Source of the DNA: Kineococcus rhizosphaerae
GTDB lineage: Bacteria > Actinomycetota > Actinomycetes > Actinomycetales > Kineococcaceae
Assembly (NCBI RefSeq): GCF_003002055.1
Contig: NZ_PVZF01000002.1
Span: 310,001 to 374,000 of the forward strand
Direction: 5' to 3'
Length of the DNA stretch: 64,000 bases
The notes under the pieces are model-generated. The model was not told where the DNA came from. It saw only the letters and a list, made by a program, of their open reading frames with translations, and searched no databases. Shown here piece after piece: positions 61,968-64,000 of this stretch (positions are counted from its first letter, which is position 1; the number at the start of each line of letters is the position of its first letter). A program made the translations under genes and the position numbers.

Positions 61968-63601
61968 GCGAGCGCCCCACTGACCTCGTCGGCCCCCTCG
62001 CCGACCAGCCCTACCCGACCCGGCGGGAACTGCTCGACGAGGCCGCCCCGTCGAAGGCGGCCCGCGGTCTGCGGGCCACGTTCGTCGACACCTACACGAC
62101 CCTGCTGCAGGTCGGCATCGCGTTCCTGCTGCTCCTGGGCGGCAGCGCGGGCCTGCGCAACGCGCTGCGGGCCGGGCTGTCCACGAGCGGGAACGGCCCC
62201 GGCTGGGTCGCGCAGACCTCCGCCGTCCTGACCGCCGTCGGGCTGTCCCTGGCCTTCACCGCCTTCGGCCTGGCCGTCTGGTGCCGCCTGGGCCCGGTCT
62301 CCCTGGGCACCGCCCCCACGACCTGGTGGACCCCGCTGCCCGTCGACCGTGGCCGGCTCCTGCGGCCCGTGGTGCGCAACCGGGCGCTGGGCTCGGCGCT
62401 GGCGGGCGGGCTGTTCAGCGCCTGGGCGACGTCCGTGGCCTTCGGGGTCGCGGGGCAGCTGTCCGGGGCCCTGGTCGCCGGCGGTCTGCTCGGCGGGTTC
62501 GCCGTCGGGGCCGGGCTGGCCGGGCTCGGGTTCCTGCTCGTCGTGCGCCCCGCGGTCGGGGCGGGGGTGCCCGCCCTGCTGCGCGCGAGCCGGGTCCTCG
62601 ACGCGGTCGGGGTCGCGCTCGTCGTGGCGCTGGCCGCCAGCGCCGTCGTCGGGATCTCCCTGGACGCCGTGCAGCCCCGGCAGGTGCTCGTCCCCGCTCT
62701 CGTCGTGGGCCTGGGGGCCCTCGTGGGGCTGGTCCTGCTGGCGCGGCCCACGGCCCGGCGGGCGGGCGACGTCCCCTCGCCCTCGTTGCGGCGCGGCGCC
62801 TCCCGGCTGGAGCGGCTGACGTCCTCGGTCCTGCAGTTCGACGTCCGCGAGATGGGCCGGGCCCTGTCGGCCGACTCCGACGGCCGGGTCGCCCGCCGTC
62901 GGCGCTTCCCGCGCGTGCACGGGCCCGTCGCGGCGATCGTCGCGGCCGACGTCACGCTCCTGCGCCGCCAGCCGCGCCGGCTGGTGACGGCCGGGGTCCT
63001 CGCGCTCGTGCCGTTCGTGCTGGCGGCGGGCACGTCCGCGCACCGGGCCGTGGCCGCGCTGCTGCTCTGGCTCGCCGGGTACGCCGCGGCCACGACGCTG
63101 TCCGAACCGGCCCGCGGCCTGGCCCTCGTGCCGGCCGCGGCGCGGACCCTGCCCATCGCCGCGTCGACCGTCGTCATCGTGCGCTGGATCCCCGTCGCGG
63201 TGCTGTCGGCGCTGTGGGGTGCGCTCGCGTACCCGCTGGCGGTGACGACCTCCGGTCTGCTGCACGGGGAGTCGATCGGGTCGTCCTGGTGGACCTGGGC
63301 GCTGCTGGGGGCGCTGGCCGGGCCCGGGTTCGCCGCCGCCGCGCTGCGCGGGGCCGTGCGGCCCGACCCGGACCTGTCCGCGCCCGTCATCGCCACGGCC
63401 ATGGGGTCGCTGCCCCCCGGGGCGGCCGCCGCGACCACGACCGGGCCCGACCTCGCCGTCCTCGTGAGCGTGCCGGTCCTGCTGGCCGTCCTGGCGCGCG
63501 GTGCGTTCGACTGGCTGGTGCTGGGACAGTTGCTGGCCTCGGCCGCCGCCGTGGGCATCGGCTGGGCCTACGCCGCGCACCGGGCGCGCAAGATCTCCTG
63601 A
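61964..63601 (+). CDS. ABC permease-like integral membrane protein (DUF6297-like)
   Basis: 545 aa, about 12 hydrophobic segments in two halves, separated by a soluble stretch (TSSVLQFDVREMGRALSADSDGRVARRRRFPRVHGPVAAIVAADV). No ABC-2 signature is obvious, but coupling by a GTGA overlap to the ATPase makes it its membrane partner; related actinobacterial proteins are grouped as DUF6297. The N-terminus RPTDLVGPLADQPYPTRRELL is cytosolic. Confidence 0.75.
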   Translation: MSERPTDLVGPLADQPYPTRRELLDEAAPSKAARGLRATFVDTYTTLLQVGIAFLLLLGGSAGLRNALRAGLSTSGNGPGWVAQTSAVLTAVGLSLAFTAFGLAVWCRLGPVSLGTAPTTWWTPLPVDRGRLLRPVVRNRALGSALAGGLFSAWATSVAFGVAGQLSGALVAGGLLGGFAVGAGLAGLGFLLVVRPAVGAGVPALLRASRVLDAVGVALVVALAASAVVGISLDAVQPRQVLVPALVVGLGALVGLVLLARPTARRAGDVPSPSLRRGASRLERLTSSVLQFDVREMGRALSADSDGRVARRRRFPRVHGPVAAIVAADVTLLRRQPRRLVTAGVLALVPFVLAAGTSAHRAVAALLLWLAGYAAATTLSEPARGLALVPAAARTLPIAASTVVIVRWIPVAVLSALWGALAYPLAVTTSGLLHGESIGSSWWTWALLGALAGPGFAAAALRGAVRPDPDLSAPVIATAMGSLPPGAAAATTTGPDLAVLVSVPVLLAVLARGAFDWLVLGQLLASAAAVGIGWAYAAHRARKIS

Positions 63602-63611
63602 AGGGTTTCGA

Positions 63612-64000
63612 GTGACACGGATCGTCGCGGGCACGGCCGGGGGACGCCGGTTGAAGGTGCCGCCGGGGGAGACCACCCGCCCCACCAGCGACCGGGTCCG
63701 CGAGGCCGTCTTCTCCGCCCTCGAGGCGGCGGGCGCGGTCGACGGCGCGCGGGTGCTGGACCTGTACGCCGGGTCCGGGGCGCTCGGGCTGGAGGCCGCC
63801 AGCCGCGGCGCGCAGCGGGTCGTCCTCGTCGAGGCCGCGCGGGCGGCGGCGGCCACGGCCCGGGCCAACGCGACCGCGGTCGGGCTGGCGGGGGTGCGCG
63901 TCGCGCCCGAGCGGGTCGAGCGGTTCCTCGCCTCGGCCGCGGCCGTCGTCGAGGGGGGCTGGGACCTGGTCTTCGTCGACCCGCCGTACGCCGTGGACTC
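63612..64000 (+). CDS. rsmD: 16S rRNA (guanine966-N2)-methyltransferase RsmD, 5' part
   Basis: GTG at 63612; the gene runs off the window after about 129 codons. TRIVAGTAGGRRLKVPPGETTRPTSDRVREAVFSAL is the diagnostic RsmD N-terminus; motif I is VLDLYAGSGALGLEAASRGA; the catalytic (D/N)PPY motif is visible as LVFVDPPYAVD at the window edge. Follows recG and the ABC pair, the usual recG-rsmD-coaD neighbourhood. Confidence 0.93.
   Translation, partial: MTRIVAGTAGGRRLKVPPGETTRPTSDRVREAVFSALEAAGAVDGARVLDLYAGSGALGLEAASRGAQRVVLVEAARAAAATARANATAVGLAGVRVAPERVERFLASAAAVVEGGWDLVFVDPPYAVD

Noticed and set aside
1-64000. CRISPR arrays, rRNA genes, insertion-sequence transposases, plasmid or phage structural genes
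   Set aside because: No regularly spaced repeats, no rRNA-like segments and no transposase, integrase or capsid-like proteins were seen in either strand.

Overview
This window reads as chromosomal DNA of a very GC-rich actinobacterium. The signs are pervasive GTG/GTGA start-stop overlaps, an HU protein with a Lys/Ala-rich tail, an ndgR-leuCD block, actinobacterial gene families throughout, and many TAnnnT -10 boxes placed 6-7 nt before the start codon (leaderless-type promoters). Gene content and order suggest the Kineosporiaceae (Kineococcus-like), but this is recognition from memory and no search was run.

Layout. 0-7.4 kb: end of a universal-stress protein, dusB, dgt, a septum-formation-like membrane protein, a CoA-binding protein coupled to an O-acetylhomoserine sulfhydrylase, dnaG and tRNA-Asn. 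7.5-12.4 kb: a MoxR/DUF58/VWA/TPR membrane operon in which two VWA proteins are fused. 12.4-16.1 kb: a DUF4232-like lipoprotein, an OmpR-type two-component system and a secreted two-repeat protein. 16.65-33.2 kb: a large, mostly translationally coupled catabolic and transport region. It holds a BtpA-family TIM barrel, a double-SIS protein, a PfkB kinase, a hydantoin/allantoin racemase, an amidohydrolase, a PuuE-like deacetylase/allantoinase, a peptide-type ABC importer, a GntR regulator, a formamidase-family enzyme, a PucG-type ureidoglycine aminotransferase, an allantoate amidohydrolase-like enzyme and an RpiR regulator. Read together it looks like a ureide (allantoin-type) nitrogen pathway joined to a phosphosugar module, without uricase or the other usual upstream purine enzymes.

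33.4-36.2 kb: an MFS exporter, a winged-helix methyltransferase and tRNA-Met. 36.15-39.28 kb: a small genomic islet bounded by a 31-bp repeat (30/31 identical) of the 3' end of tRNA-Met. It encodes a WXG-like small protein, a polymorphic toxin whose C-terminus matches the DddA/SCP1.201-like DNA cytosine deaminase fold, and an Imm1-like immunity protein. 39.3-42.1 kb: a DUF4236 protein, a small ORF, a thioredoxin-like protein and a NarL-type two-component system.

42.3-64 kb is housekeeping: leuB, ilvE, a FAH-family hydrolase, a lipoprotein, gltX, tRNA-Gln and tRNA-Glu, ndgR divergent from leuCD, hup, an unusual HTH-MurA fusion with a perfect palindrome in its own promoter, a transsulfuration enzyme, ddl, a DUF3515 protein, thiL, rpmB, a GGDEF protein, recG, an ABC ATPase/permease pair and the start of rsmD.

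The two most interesting regions are the toxin-immunity islet at tRNA-Met and the ureide/phosphosugar cluster. The self-regulated-looking HTH-MurA comes next.
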